From Maratus speciosus (taxonomy: Eukaryota > Arthropoda > Arachnida > Araneae > Salticidae), in NCBI GenBank assembly GCA_963932465.1, contig OZ010793.1:366386459-366450458 (forward strand): a stretch of DNA of 64,000 nt. The letters are read 5' to 3'. The position numbers were made by a program, and so were the translations under genes. Of this stretch, positions 1 through 11,700 are shown in pieces. The stretch's first letter is position 1. Every line of letters starts with the position of its first letter. The notes beneath the pieces are model-generated. The model worked only from the letters and a program-made list of their open reading frames with translations. It was not told the DNA's origin and made no database searches.

Positions 1-2
1 GA

Positions 3-554
3 CTCAGATCGGTGATCAAAAGTGGTACAAATCATTCAGTAGCCCAGATGGTCTATGGAACAAATATTAGACTGCCAGCTGAATTTTTCGATGAACCCAC
101 TGTTCATATAGATCCCGACACCTTTGTAGCTAACCTGCAAAGTTTTATGAACAAACTAAAACCAATGCCATCAAAACAGGCAACACAAAATACCATATTT
201 ATTCATAAAAATCTCAATTCCTGCTCACATGTGTTTCTTCGAATAGACAGAATAAAAAAACCTCTGGAGCCAGCCTATCAAGGACCATTCCTTGTAGTAA
301 AAAGATTCGACAAATATTTTACTTTGTCCATTAAAGATAAAAATGTAAATATTTCAGTTGACCGGCTGAAACCAGCGTATATCTTGTCCTGTGACAATAA
401 ACAAAGTGTGAACTCGCATACCCCACACTTCAACTCTGATGACAATAATCAAAGTGTGAACTCTCATACCCCACAGGTCAACTCTGATGACAAAACATCT
501 GCAACTACACGTTGTGGTAGAAAAATTAATATGCCAGTTCGCTTTAAGGACTGA
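3..554 (+). CDS. Ty3/Gypsy retrotransposon pol, C-terminal end of integrase (5'-partial)
   Basis: Reading is open from base 3 to the TGA at 552-554, so the gene enters from the left edge and the GTG at 12 is only an internal codon. The product is the end of a Gypsy-type Pol polyprotein. It opens with a region like the end of the integrase catalytic core (AQMVYGTNIRLPAEFF, residues about 12-27 counted from the GTG). This is followed by the usual C-terminal domain: a basic IHKNLNSCSHVFLRID stretch, the AYQGPFLVVKRFDKYFTL segment (residues about 88-105) and ISVDRLKPAYI. Integrase inserts element cDNA into the host genome. The last 50 residues contain a near-repeat (NSHTPHFNSDD / NSHTPQVNSDD) and are low complexity. 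No frameshift or stop is seen in the visible part. The family call is secure; activity cannot be judged without the rest of the element. Confidence 0.9.
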   Translation, partial: LRSVIKSGTNHSVAQMVYGTNIRLPAEFFDEPTVHIDPDTFVANLQSFMNKLKPMPSKQATQNTIFIHKNLNSCSHVFLRIDRIKKPLEPAYQGPFLVVKRFDKYFTLSIKDKNVNISVDRLKPAYILSCDNKQSVNSHTPHFNSDDNNQSVNSHTPQVNSDDKTSATTRCGRKINMPVRFKD

Positions 555-860
555 GTTTCAATTTTAGTACTGTTTATTTTATTTTCTTATTGATTTCTTT
601 GTAATGTGTAAAATTTTTGTCGAGTTTATTTACTATCAGAAATTACTCTAATTACAATGTTATTAATAATCATCATTTTCATTGCTGAATTTTATTATTT
701 ATATATTATTACTATTATTGTTTCAAAAAGATAAGTCGGTATTGTGTCATGTATATGATTATTTTCTACGTAAAACTTTAAATCAACTTATTTAAGGCAT
801 TATTTTAATATTTAACTCTATATGTCCTGCCATGATTTCTAGTATCGTAACTTAGTTACT

Positions 861-870
861 GGTAGGGGAG
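861..870 (+). promoter_or_regulatory. Polypurine tract of the Gypsy element
   Basis: GGTAGGGGAG lies just before the likely LTR start, where plus-strand DNA synthesis of an LTR retrotransposon is primed. Assigned from position and composition only. Confidence 0.5.
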
Positions 871-873
871 TAA

Positions 874-1255
874 TGTCAGGTCATAATACACCGACAGAGG
901 GCGACTCAATACAACTGAAAACAAGCTACGCATGTCGCATCTCAAGTAGTAAATTTTGAAATAATATTTATAATTGCACATAAAATATTTCTTTGCTAAT
1001 ATAATAATTTAAAATAAATTTCTCTATCTTAAAATGTATTTTTAATCTTCAGAATAGTTTTTGTAAATTAATTTGTATTTTAACATTTCATTTATTTAAC
1101 CGAATGAATATTGTATATTTTTCACTGTAACTGTATCTTCAGTGCATATAGCGTGGTTGATTTCAATAAAGCTAGCGTGCTCAGTATGTTCTCGCTAGAG
1201 TACGTGTTTCAAATGGTGATATTATTTTAATATTGTGTTAAATTATTTATTTACA
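874..1255 (+). repeat. Probable 3' LTR of the Gypsy element
   Basis: Begins TGTCAGGTCA three bases after the polypurine tract and ends at a CA in TTACA (about 1255), giving the expected TG...CA termini. AATAAA at 1165-1170 would be its polyadenylation signal. The 5' LTR and the target duplication lie outside the window, so the right boundary is a guess and could be tens of bases off. Confidence 0.5.
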
Positions 1256-2030
1256 ATATCGGATATAGATCCGAATTATGTTTCAAGACGATCGCAGCTT
1301 AAATGCTATCGCGAACATGTTAGCTGCATATGTATACAGCAGCAACACTTTTATTAAGATAATTGTTATATCTTGTCTATTTCTAGCACGTAATCTTTTA
1401 ATAATTACCAATTATGTCTCTTTTTTCTCCTAAGTTGTTTTGCATAATTGATTATAATCCTGTGTTGTTTTGTAAATATTCTCTGTTTTATTGTTAATGG
1501 TATTATGTGCATTAAAATATTCATAACCAGTAGTTATTATGTAAATATCTTTTGTTAGAGGTGGTGTTGTAAAAATTCATATGGATGTGTGGAATGTGCA
1601 ATTTTCTAATAACTAGCGTTTCATTTTTTTTCCTTAGTTCTTATATAATTCATACCTCGTATTGTATAGTAGCACGCTCAGACAACTGGGTTGCAATCTG
1701 AAATTAATATTGTGATATTATTTTCAAATCTTTCAATAAACGGGAGTCTTAGTAAACATAATTAGCCAGGCAGGGCTTGTTGTACTCAAGCCATTAGGTA
1801 GGGCTCCCTGCCTGATCAGAACTTGAACTTGTTTATATCATAGAATAATATATGTAACGAAATGTATGAAAAATACCGTTTTTCACATTTAATGGGAATA
1901 ATTATATTTAATTTCTGAAAATATCCCATCCTTTATAATATTTTAAATATATTTTTGTATATAAATATCGTTCACGGTTACTTTCAGGATCATCAAATGT
2001 ATACATTCACCGACAATTATATCAACTTTG
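1256..2030. other. AT-rich stretch, nothing coding recognised
   Basis: No gene or element is recognised. The only structure is a potential nested hairpin at 1767-1814: outer arms CAGGCAGGG / CCCTGCCTG and an inner GGCTTG / CAAGCC pair. Confidence 0.5.
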
Positions 2031-2344
2031 CCTCAGGGGTTAATTTGCGCCGGAGCCCACCGGAGCTCAGCTTCGGTACTTCTCCGTTTTCAGTAAATAT
2101 TTAAATACTGGTCGGAATTCACCAGAGCTCCTAAATACAGCGCTTCGGAGCCCAGTGCAATAGCGCTTCCAAAAAACGGAAGCCTAATTACCCTTTCCTT
2201 TCCCTCCCATCTCCAAGATTTTGCTTTCTTTCTATAAAAACACTTATATGTGACGTAATGTGTCGCACACGTAGGTGATGGAGATGAAACGGGCGCAATT
2301 TTTATGCCAGCCCTTGGGCGAGTCGAGCTCAATCTGTCTAACAT
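2031..2344. other. GC-richer segment of unknown nature
   Basis: Noticeably richer in GC than its surroundings, with repeated CGGAGCCCA and GAGCTC words (2051-2070, 2115-2155). It holds an 84-codon minus-strand frame without recognisable similarity. It could be a fragment of an old repeat; no function is assigned. Confidence 0.3.
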
Positions 2345-4016
2345 TCAAAATTTTTTATTCATGTATAGAACAGAAATCGTGTTTTCTATTCTAGCGTCCT
2401 TGCAGGTTTATGTCTAGTATTGATGGCGGCGACATGTTGATATTGCGACACTCAAGAGACGAACAATGAAGTTGCTTTCAGTTCGATTTCTTTTGTGACA
2501 GTAAGATATTTTTTAATCGGATCATTTATTTATTTTTTTATTTAGATATCTCGCCTGAAAATAATATTTCCTTCTGTTTTTAGTCAACGAGGTTTTGTGT
2601 CTTTTATTTTGTACGAGTATGAAAATAAGGTTGGTGATTTTTTTATTTATTTTTCATCCTGAACGCAGCCCATGGTAAGGCTAAGTGCTCTGCACATTTG
2701 CGAAGTCACTTTCATCTGTAAGTAAGATGAAATTGCTGTGTGTTGTTATTCCGATAGAAAGCAATCGTGCAGTTTTTCCTCTTTTTCTATAAAAGCATCT
2801 AATCTTTCCGATAAAGGTGTGAAATTTTTTATTTAATCTGATTTTCAGGGATTCAATACGAAATATTGTTATGCGGAATGAATCGATTATAGTTTAAGAT
2901 ATACACCTTTTATAGGGAATTGGAAAATATTGTTTGATTCTTCAGCAGATAAATATTAATTTCGGTAAATTTCATTCATTTTTTTTTTCATAAAACACAC
3001 TTCGTTAATGTGTCCACCAGATTTTCTAGTTGAAGGAGAAAAAATATAATAAAAATTAAATTTAAATAATCCAAAAACCCGACTGCGTAAAAAGCAAACT
3101 ATTATCTCTCATGAATGTGAAACTATTTTTTATATTACTTACTTATTTTTTTATTTACTTATATTGATGACTTTTAAGTTGTGTTTAATTGTTAGTTCCT
3201 ATCTATAAACACTGTTTTGATGAGGCCTATATATGTGTATGAAGGTTAGAGTTGCAGTAAATCTAGAGATCCTACCTTCATAACTTCCAAGTTGTGTAAT
3301 ATTTAAACGAAGCTTCTGACTGTAAAATGGTCAATGAAACATCGTCTTCATTTTGAAAGACCTATCCAATAATATGCCACTCAATATGGTTCGTAAAAAA
3401 AATTTCGTCTCTACCGTCATTTTGAATTTATAAAAACAAAACCTAGCCTATAACAATGAGACGGTTAAGACGAATCGATAGAGACCTCATTCATTAAAAT
3501 CCATCCAGTCGTTGGGATGTTTCGAGGGTATAAAGAAATCCACATACCCAGATACGCGTGAAACACATAACCCTTCTTGGCAGTCGGGTAAAAACACTTT
3601 TAAATGTGGAGAATATTTTTATTTGATACTAAACCTTCTTTTGAAAGGTAAAATGAACAGAAATTGCTGTATGTTTTTAAAAAAAAAATTCTTGGCGCGT
3701 AAAATTTTCTGAATTTTTTCCTTACAAATGTTCTTGCTAGTTCATTCACAATATATATATATATATATGATGCATAGCTGTGAACTATTCTTTTTTTGTG
3801 TTAACACTATTTCTGAATCATAATCCTTACCTTATTTAATCGCAGAATTCTTCGATTAATTAATATTAAAATTAGGCAAAGATTTCTATTCGGAAAGTGT
3901 GATAACTAAAAAGTTGAATAGTTGGCACTTAAGTATATGCAGAAAGATATATTTAAACAAAGATTTTTGTTAAAGGAAAAAAAAAATGCTTTATATTTTG
4001 TAAATAATGTATGAAA
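2345..4016. other. No recognisable feature
   Basis: AT-rich sequence with poly-A/T runs and a short TA repeat near 3751-3768. The short reading frames show nothing recognisable. Confidence 0.5.
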
Positions 4017-4018
4017 TA

Positions 4019-4428
4019 CAGTACGAAGTCTAAAGTTCGGACACCCAAAGTTCGGAATTCTCCAAAGTTCGGACTTTCAAGCGGCAGTATTCAAGTAAGA
4101 AGTGAAAAAACAAAATTGTTGAAACAAAAAAGGTCTAGAGCAAAGAAGCTTTATTACTGAATCTTAACTCATGTCTATGTACAGAATAAAAGAAAAACTT
4201 CTTAATGATATACCTAAATTAATAAAGCAGACCACTTTAACTAAAATGTTCAATAGTTCAGAAAGTTACAATACCTTCTTAAACTGTTTGTTCGATTAAG
4301 GCTGTTCTCAACTGCTCTGCTCAATAAACGCAAAATGCTTTGTCACATTTACAAATTCATTCTTTTAACGGAAAGTCATAAAATTGGAAGGCCTGACTAT
4401 CGAAGCGATTTGAATCGAACTGTGTTTT

Positions 4429-4460
<32 letters not shown>

Positions 4461-4982
4461 ATAAATTACCTATTGAGTTATAAACAATTTTGATCACGTG
4501 ACAAAGATGTTTTTCATCCTTCCTTGTGTGGTTATTCTTCTTTCGCGCTGGAATTCGGTCCAAAACTCCCAATTTGACACTATTTTCTGAAAGGTCTATT
4601 GCGTTTGCAAAAAAACGGAAAGCACAGTTCGATCACATATTTCTGAACAACAACACCTGCTACTTTCAAGCATCTCCGAACAAAAATAAATTAAAACTTA
4701 TGTCATAAAGTTGCTCTTTTGGATTTGAGAACAGACTTAAATGTTTTTGTTTTACTTTGTATTTTGTTATGATTTTTTAATGAAAATGATTGTTTAATTT
4801 AATATTAATAGTAGTTATATGCAATTTTTAACATATGAACGTCATATTTTGCCTTTTTATGTAGTGAATTTTCTTTTCCTTTTTATTGGGAAAGCAATAT
4901 TTTTGATGACCCAAAGTTCGAGAAAATCCGAAGTTCGGACTTGGTAAAGTCCCGAGGATTCCGGACTTTAGACTATGTACTG
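4019..4982. mobile_element. Non-autonomous TA-flanked DNA transposon (pogo/Tc1-mariner type), 964 bp
   Basis: Terminal inverted repeats of 22 bp begin CAGTAC (4019) and end GTACTG (4982), with 19 of 22 matching, and TA lies directly outside both ends (4017-4018 and 4983-4984). CAGT ends with a TA duplication fit the pogo/Tigger branch of Tc1/mariner. Short AAGTTCGGA words recur just inside both ends (4033-4075 and 4914-4970). The interior has no transposase frame, only a 60-codon frame at 4526-4708 without similarity and a poly-T run near 4430-4455. It would depend on a transposase made elsewhere. Confidence 0.85.
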
Positions 4983-5059
4983 TATAAATATGCGGATTGG
5001 AATGACGGCGAGGGATGGAAGGGGCACTCTACAGTTGTTAGTACTTCAGGGCTCTGTTG

Positions 5060-5127
5060 TTGGTTTTTTTTTTTGTTTTTTTTTTGTTTGTTTGTTTGTT
5101 TGTTTTTTTTGTTTTGTTTTCTTAGAC
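5060..5127. repeat. T-rich (TTTG)n microsatellite
   Basis: Long T runs with a TTTG repeat. The overlapping reading frames here are Phe/Cys/Leu-rich translations of the repeat. Confidence 0.8.
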
Positions 5128-5262
5128 ATTAAGCGCTGCTTTGCCTATAAGAAATAAAGTTAATACTCACAATTCCTCAGGAAGAAACATTTAAAAGAAA
5201 ATCTACAGCAAAAATACTATTTTATACAGATGAAACGTTATTTCGAATTGTATATAAAGATC

Positions 5263-5343
5263 ATATTAGGGCCCTTAACAAGACCCCTAACTGACGCGGA
5301 GCCTCGGGCATCCGCTCCATTTGCCCGATTGTTATGTCGGCCC
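5263..5343 (-). mobile_element. Possible solitary end of a hAT-type element
   Basis: Read on the minus strand this begins CAGGGCCGACATAAC, close to the CAGGGCCGG type of hAT terminal repeat. No partner end or 8-bp duplication was found, so it may be a truncated end or chance. Confidence 0.3.
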
Positions 5344-5619
5344 TGGTCTAAATTGAATAATTTGACAAAATCTAAAAATAGTGATTACTTTGGAAAAGTA
5401 CTTTATTGTCATTTCTTTTTAAAGCAAGTTTCTGCAGTTGTAGTTAACTACATTTTCGATAAAAGTAGTTGTAGTTTACTGCAGCAACAGTTTTGTCGAC
5501 CCCTGAATAGAGATTATATTCAGTTCTCTTGAAACTAATTTAGTTCTCCTACTGCATGATGTCATTACATTTTTCTCGAGCTAGAGGTAGATTGCCAAAT
5601 AGGCTGAGTAGGTTGAAGA

Positions 5620-5649
5620 CTAGAGGTATAGAGTATACTATACCTCTAG
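5620..5649. other. Perfect 12-bp inverted repeat
   Basis: CTAGAGGTATAG at 5620-5631 and its exact complement at 5638-5649, with a 6-bp spacer. It could form a cruciform or be a dimeric protein site; no function is known. Confidence 0.7.
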
Positions 5650-5969
5650 AATATATAGTATGGTTAAACAGTGTACAAACTATTCAAAAAGTGTAAGAAA
5701 ATTGACTGCCATAAATGCCGATCCCAGCGACATCTGCCAGCTCAATCTTTATATAAACTTTATAATATGTGTACACTGAAAATAGCTAGCGCAGATGTAG
5801 CTGCGATCGATATTTATTTCTTATAATCGTTCAGCATTTATCAGAAGGGATAGCCGGTTGCTACTCTATTATATACTACTAGCTGGCTTCGCTCGACAGC
5901 GGGTCCCTCTTTTTATCGGAGTCCTCCTTTTTATGAAATTCTAATAATATGAAATATAGTAGCGAACGA

Positions 5970-6310
5970 ACCTCGAACCGGGTCCCCGCTGCCTACGGCA
6001 CCGTATAGCAGGCGTGCTGCGCACGCACTGTCGAATAAGCACAAAGGGGTCCTTGAATAGAAATTAAATCTAGAACAGAACGAAAACTCGAACAGAATCT
6101 CCGCTGCCTGTGGCACCGTATACGAGGCGTGCTGCGCACGCACTGCAAAATCTTGTAAAAATGCCAATCGCGCTCGAACGAACCTTGAACCGAGTCCCCG
6201 GTGCCTACGGCATCGTATAGCAGGCGTGCTGCGCACGCACTGCAGGGCCCCTCTTTTAAAACGGATCTCTAATTTATACGTAAATCTCGAACCGAGTCCC
6301 CGGGCCCAGA
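5970..6310. repeat. GC-rich diverged tandem repeat, about 95-115 bp, three and a half units
   Basis: A core with GTGCTGCGCACGCACTG recurs at about 6015, 6129 and 6224, each preceded by a CTGCCTACGGCACCGTATA-like segment and a CGAACCGGGTCCCC-like segment. A fourth, partial unit starts about 6286. The spacers between cores differ. The 135-codon minus-strand frame over this interval comes from the repeat and its GC content. The left side (5880-5915, ACTAGCTGGCTTCGCTCG) resembles a dispersed-repeat edge, but I cannot name a family. Confidence 0.75.
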
Positions 6311-6340
6311 GGGAAAGGGGTTTGGAATTGAGAAACATTT

Positions 6341-6972
6341 TGTGTGTTTCTTCTGTTGGGCTAATATTTTATGCAAAAAAGAAGGGTGCGTGAATTTGCT
6401 ATAACCTTAGAAATTTACACATATTTTTCCCCATTTAGAAAACAATTTTCTTAATACTACATTCTTTGTTACTTCGTATAATGAATGAAGGAAACACATA
6501 CACAAAAAAATTACATAAAATAACACGATATGATGGAAATACTAGAGAAAACGAATTCACACAATTCAGTAATTTTCAAATAAATATTTATACTGAATAA
6601 TATGCCAAAAAGATTGAAACGCGTTTTAATGCTTTATATGTAACAGTAGATAAGTAGACAATGTAAACTTCAAAAGTTTTCAAAATTAGGTAAGAAACTA
6701 GAATACAGGAATTCCGTTTTATCAGAATTTAGTGTCGAGCCCGATGGAAAAAAAATTATATATATATAAATATGAATACTAATACAAAACAAATTTCAGT
6801 TTTAAAACTTAAAATACATGATTTTATTTTATATAAAATGACGTCATTTGCATCAGCTGAAGAATTCTACATTTACGACCCAGTCTTAAACATCTATAGA
6901 AAAGTATGCATATGACATCACTGTCGCGGAATAATACACAAACCCAACAAAAAGCGATGTCTTTCTTCAACA
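6341..6972. other. No recognisable feature
   Basis: AT-rich sequence with no gene or repeat boundary that I can support. Confidence 0.5.
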
Positions 6973-7623
6973 AACACAATAAAAAAAAGTCCTTCCGGCC
7001 AGTGCCGGGAGGAAGAGGTAGCTTTCATAATCCTTATTTAAAAAAAGCCAACTTATATCATGCAAACACACGAAGCTCAATTTAGTGGAAACCGAATATA
7101 GGAGATTCAATACTAATTTTTATCAATATAATGAATGAGAATTTCGCGAAATTAGTCAGCTTTATCCAAGCTGCTTTTCTTTAAAGTAACTTATATTTGG
7201 CTGCCAAATTCGGCAATTTCTTAAAGTGCCTGTCATTTTAAGACAACATGGTGGATGAGGCTAAGCAGTGAACTTGGTCGAGACCTTAGTAATTGCTGTT
7301 CACATGCTCACTCACATCGGAATCGGTTAATATATAGGAGTGCTGTCGCATGCAAAAAATCAGATTTTTCAAAATGTCACCCACAATAGAAATTGAAACT
7401 GCTATATCTGAGCCATTTTTTAAGGTAAAGACAAACAAAAAATGCTCCTGAATCCTTATATCAAGATCAAATACTTAAGAAAGAAACCTTTTTCAATTTC
7501 TAATTTTTTTGCACCTCACTTTAAATATATATATATTTGTTAATTTAATGGCCGCCATTTTGAAACAAGATGGCTGATGAATCTGGCCAGCGAACTTGGT
7601 CGAGGTGTTGATGTATACTATCC
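6973..7623. repeat. Left arm of a long inverted repeat enclosing the satellite
   Basis: Matches the reverse complement of 30959-31610 over its whole length with scattered substitutions and small indels. Examples are the GGCCAGTGCCGGGAGGAAG block at 6996 and the ATGGCTGATGA block at 7570. The outer part (6990-7240) is single-copy in each arm. The inner part is the first unit of the ~330-bp tandem repeat. Near the outer end a strong hairpin forms from CTTCCGGCCAGTGCCGGGAG and the following GAAG. Confidence 0.85.
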
Positions 7624-8717
7624 ACATGCCTTCTTACATCGAAATAGGCGAATACGTGTGTTATCGCGTGACAAATACAAGATCGTTTCAAAATGTTAGC
7701 CATGCTAGAAATTCAAAGTGCTATAAATCAACCATTTTTTAAGATATCAACAAAAGAACAAATTTTCAGAAACAAAAACTGCTCCGGAAACTTTGTATCA
7801 AGGCCAAACACATAAAAAAAATCTTTTTCATTTTCCAATTTTTTAATACCTCATTTTGAATTTCAAATTTAATTTTTTTTAAATGGCAACCCTTTTGAAA
7901 CAAGATGGCGAATGAAGCTGGCCAACGAACTCGGTCGAGACATTGGTATGTACTATGTACAGACCAAGTTACATCCAAATAGGTTCATAAATACGCCTGT
8001 TATCGCGTGACAAAAATCAGGTCGTTTTAAAATGTCAGCCACAAGAGAAATTCAAAATGCTATTACTCAGCCATTTTTTTTTTAGATATAGACGAAAGAA
8101 AAACTGTTCCGGAATCTTTGTATTAAGGTCAAACACATACAAAAACAATCTTTTTCATTTTCCAATTTTTTGGTATCTCATTTAAATTTTTTTTATTTTT
8201 TAATTTTTTTAAATGGCCGCCATTTTGAAACAAGATGGCGGATGAAGCTGGCCAACGAACTCGGTCGAGATATTTGTATGTACTATGTACACACCAAGGT
8301 ACATCCAAGTCGGTTCATAAATACGCCTGTTATTACGTGAGAAAAATCAGGACGTTTCAAAATGTCAGCCACGCTAGAAATTCAAAATGCTATAACTCAG
8401 CCATTTCTTAAGATATAGACGAAACAAAAACTGCTCCCAAATCTTTTTATCAAGGTCAAACACATAAGAAAAAAATATTTTTTTCAATTTTCAATTTTTG
8501 GTACCACATTTCAAATTTAAATTTTTCTTAAAAATTTAAATGGCCGCCATTTTTAAACAGGATGGCGGGTGAAGCTGGACAACGAACCCGGTCGAGACAT
8601 TGGTATGTACTATGTATAAACGAAGTTACATCCAAATCGGTTCATAAATACGCCTTTTATCGCGTGACAAAATTCAGGACGTTTCAAAATGTCAGCCACA
8701 CTAGAAATTCAAAATGC
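7243..8717. repeat. Degenerate ~330-bp tandem repeat, four units and a partial fifth
   Basis: The ATGG of the AAGATGGCGGATGAAGCTGG-like word recurs at 7248, 7570, 7905, 8235 and 8562, spacings 322, 335, 330 and 327. Each unit continues with a GAACTCGGTCGAGACATTGG-like segment, a TATCGCGTGACAAAAATCAG-like segment and a poly-T stretch. Where units meet, GCCGCCATTTT and AAGATGGC face each other as inverted YY1/Pho-like words. The last unit is cut off at AAAATGC (8717), where the 311-bp satellite begins abruptly. Confidence 0.9.
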
Positions 8718-11700
8718 GATGAAAACGATATTTTAATCGATATAAACCGATTGTTGCACAAAGTAAACAAAGGAAACGCCAGGTGGCGCCACGTGTTAGG
8801 CCAACAATGTAAACAAACAGAAACGCACGTGTTACCGATGAAAACGATATTTTAATCGATATAAACCGTATGTTGCACAAAGTAAACAAAGGAAACGCCA
8901 GGTGGCGCCACGTGTTAGGCCAACAATGTAAACAAACAGAAACGCACGTGTTACCGATGAAAACGATATTTTAATCGATATAAACCGATTGTTGCACAAA
9001 GTAAACAAAGGAAACCAACAGAATGTAAACAAACAATGTAAACAAACAGAAACCGATTGTTGATTCACATTCCAGTATTGTTGGAGCCCAACAAACAGAT
9101 AGGTTGTTGTTATTGGATTGTTGGGCAAAGAAACGCCACGTGTTACCGATGAAAACGATATTTTAATCGATATAAACCGATTGTTGCACAAAGTAAACAA
9201 AGGAAACGCCAGGTGGCGCCACGTGTTAGGCCAACAATGTAAACAAACAGAAACGCACGTGTTACCGATGAAAACGATATTTTAATCGATATAAACCGAT
9301 TGTTGCACAAAGTAAACAAAGGAAACCAACAGAATGTAAACAAACAATGTAAACAAACAGAAACCGATTGTTGATTCACATTCCAGTATTGTTGGAGCCC
9401 AACAAACAGATAGGTTGTTGTTATTGGATTGTTGGGCAAAGAAACGCCACGTGTTACCGATGAAAACGATATTTTAATCGATATAAACCGATTGTTGCAC
9501 AAAGTAAACAAAGGAAACGCCAGGTGGCGCCACGTGTTAGGCCAACAATGTAAACAAACAGAAACGCACGTGTTACCGATGAAAACGATATTTTAATCGA
9601 TATAAACCGATTGTTGCACAAAGTAAACAAAGGAAACCAACAGAATGTAAACAAACAATGTAAACAAACAGAAACCGATTGTTGATTCACATTCCAGTAT
9701 TGTTGGAGCCCAACAAACAGATAGGTTGTTGTTATTGGATTGTTGGGCAAAGAAACGCCACGTGTTACCGATGAAAACGATATTTTAATCGATATAAACC
9801 GATTGTTGCACAAAGTAAACAAAGGAAACGCCAGGTGGCGCCACGTGTTAGGCCAACAATGTAAACAAACAGAAACGCACGTGTTACCGATGAAAACGAT
9901 ATTTTAAACGATATAAACCGATTGTTGCACAAAGTAAACAAAGGAAACCAACAGAATGTAAACAAACAATGTAAACAAACAGAAACCCATTGTTGATTCA
10001 CATTCCAGTATTGTTGGAGCCCAACAAACAGATAGGTTGTTGTTATTGGATTGTTGGGCAAAGAAACGCCACGTGTTACCGATGAAAACGATATTTTAAT
10101 CGATATAAACCGATTGTTGCACAAAGTAAACAAAGGAAACGCCAGGTGGCGCCACGTGTTAGGCCAACAATGTAAACAAACAGAAACGCACGTGTTACCG
10201 ATGAAAACGATATTTTAATCGATATAAACCGATTGTTGCACAAAGTAAACAAAGGAAACCAACAGAATGTAAACAAACAATGTAAACAAACAGAAACCGA
10301 TTGTTGATTCACATTCCAGTATTGTTGGAGCCCAACAAACAGATAGGTTGTTGTTATTGGATTGTTGGGCAAAGAAACGCCACGTGTTACCGATGAAAAC
10401 GATATTTTAATCGATATAAACCGATTGTTGCACAAAGTAAACAAAGGAAACGCCAGGTGGCGCCACGTGTTAGGCCAACAATGTAAACAAACAAAAACGC
10501 ACGTGTTACCGATGAAAACGATATTTTAATCGATATAAACCGATTGTTGCACAAAGTAAACAAAGGAAACCAACAGAATGTAAACAAACAATGTAAACAA
10601 ACAGAAACCGATTGTTGATTCACATTCCAGTATTGTTGGAGCCCAACAAACAGATAGGTTGTTGTTATTGGATTGTTTGGCAAAGAAACGCCACGTGTTA
10701 CCGATGAAAACGATATTTTAATCGATATAAACCGATTGTTGCACAAAGTAAACAAAGGAAACGCCAGGTGGCGCCACGTGTTAGGCCAACAATGTAAACA
10801 AACACAAACGCACGTGTTACCGATGAAAACGATATTTTAATCGATATAAACCGATTGTTGCACAAAGTAAACAAAGGAAACCAACAGAATGTAAACAAAC
10901 AATGTAAACAAACAGAAACCGATTGTTGATTCACATTCCAGTATTGTTGGAGCCCAACAAACAGATAGGTTTTTGTTATTGGATTGTTGGGCAAAGAAAC
11001 GCCACGTGTTACCGATGAAAACGATATTTTAATCGATATAAACCGATTGTTGCACAAAGTAAACAAAGGAAACGCCAGGTGGCGCCTTGTGTTAGGCCAA
11101 CAATGTAAACAAACAGAAACGCACGTGTTACCGATGAAAACGATATTTTAATCGATATAAACCGATTGTTGCACAAAGTAAACAAAGGAAACCAACAGAA
11201 TGTAAACAAACAATGTAAACAAACAGAAACCGATTGTTGATTCACATTCCAGTATTGTTGGAGCCCAACAAACAGATAGGTTGTTGTTATTGGATTGTTG
11301 GGCAAAGAAACGCCACGTGTTACCGATGAAAACGATATTTTAATCGATATAAACCGATTGTTGCACAAAGTAAACAAAGGAAACGCCAGGTGGCGCCACG
11401 TGTTAGGCCAACAATGTAAACAAACAGAAACGCACGTGTTACCGATGAAAACGATATTTTAATCGATATAAACCGATTGTTGCACAAAGTAAACAAAGGA
11501 AACCAACAGAATGTAAACAAACAATGTAAACAAACAGAAACCGATTGTTGATTCACATTCCAGTATTGTTGGAGCCCAACAAACAGATAGGTTGTTGTTA
11601 TTGGATTGTTGGGCAAAGAAACGCCACGTGTTACCGATGAAAACGATATTTTAATCGATATAAACCGATTGTTGCACAAAGTAAACAAAGGAAACGCCAG

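Noticed and set aside
5931..6338. 135-codon minus-strand frame
   Set aside because: It lies over the GC-rich tandem repeat and repeats with it; low stop density follows from base composition.
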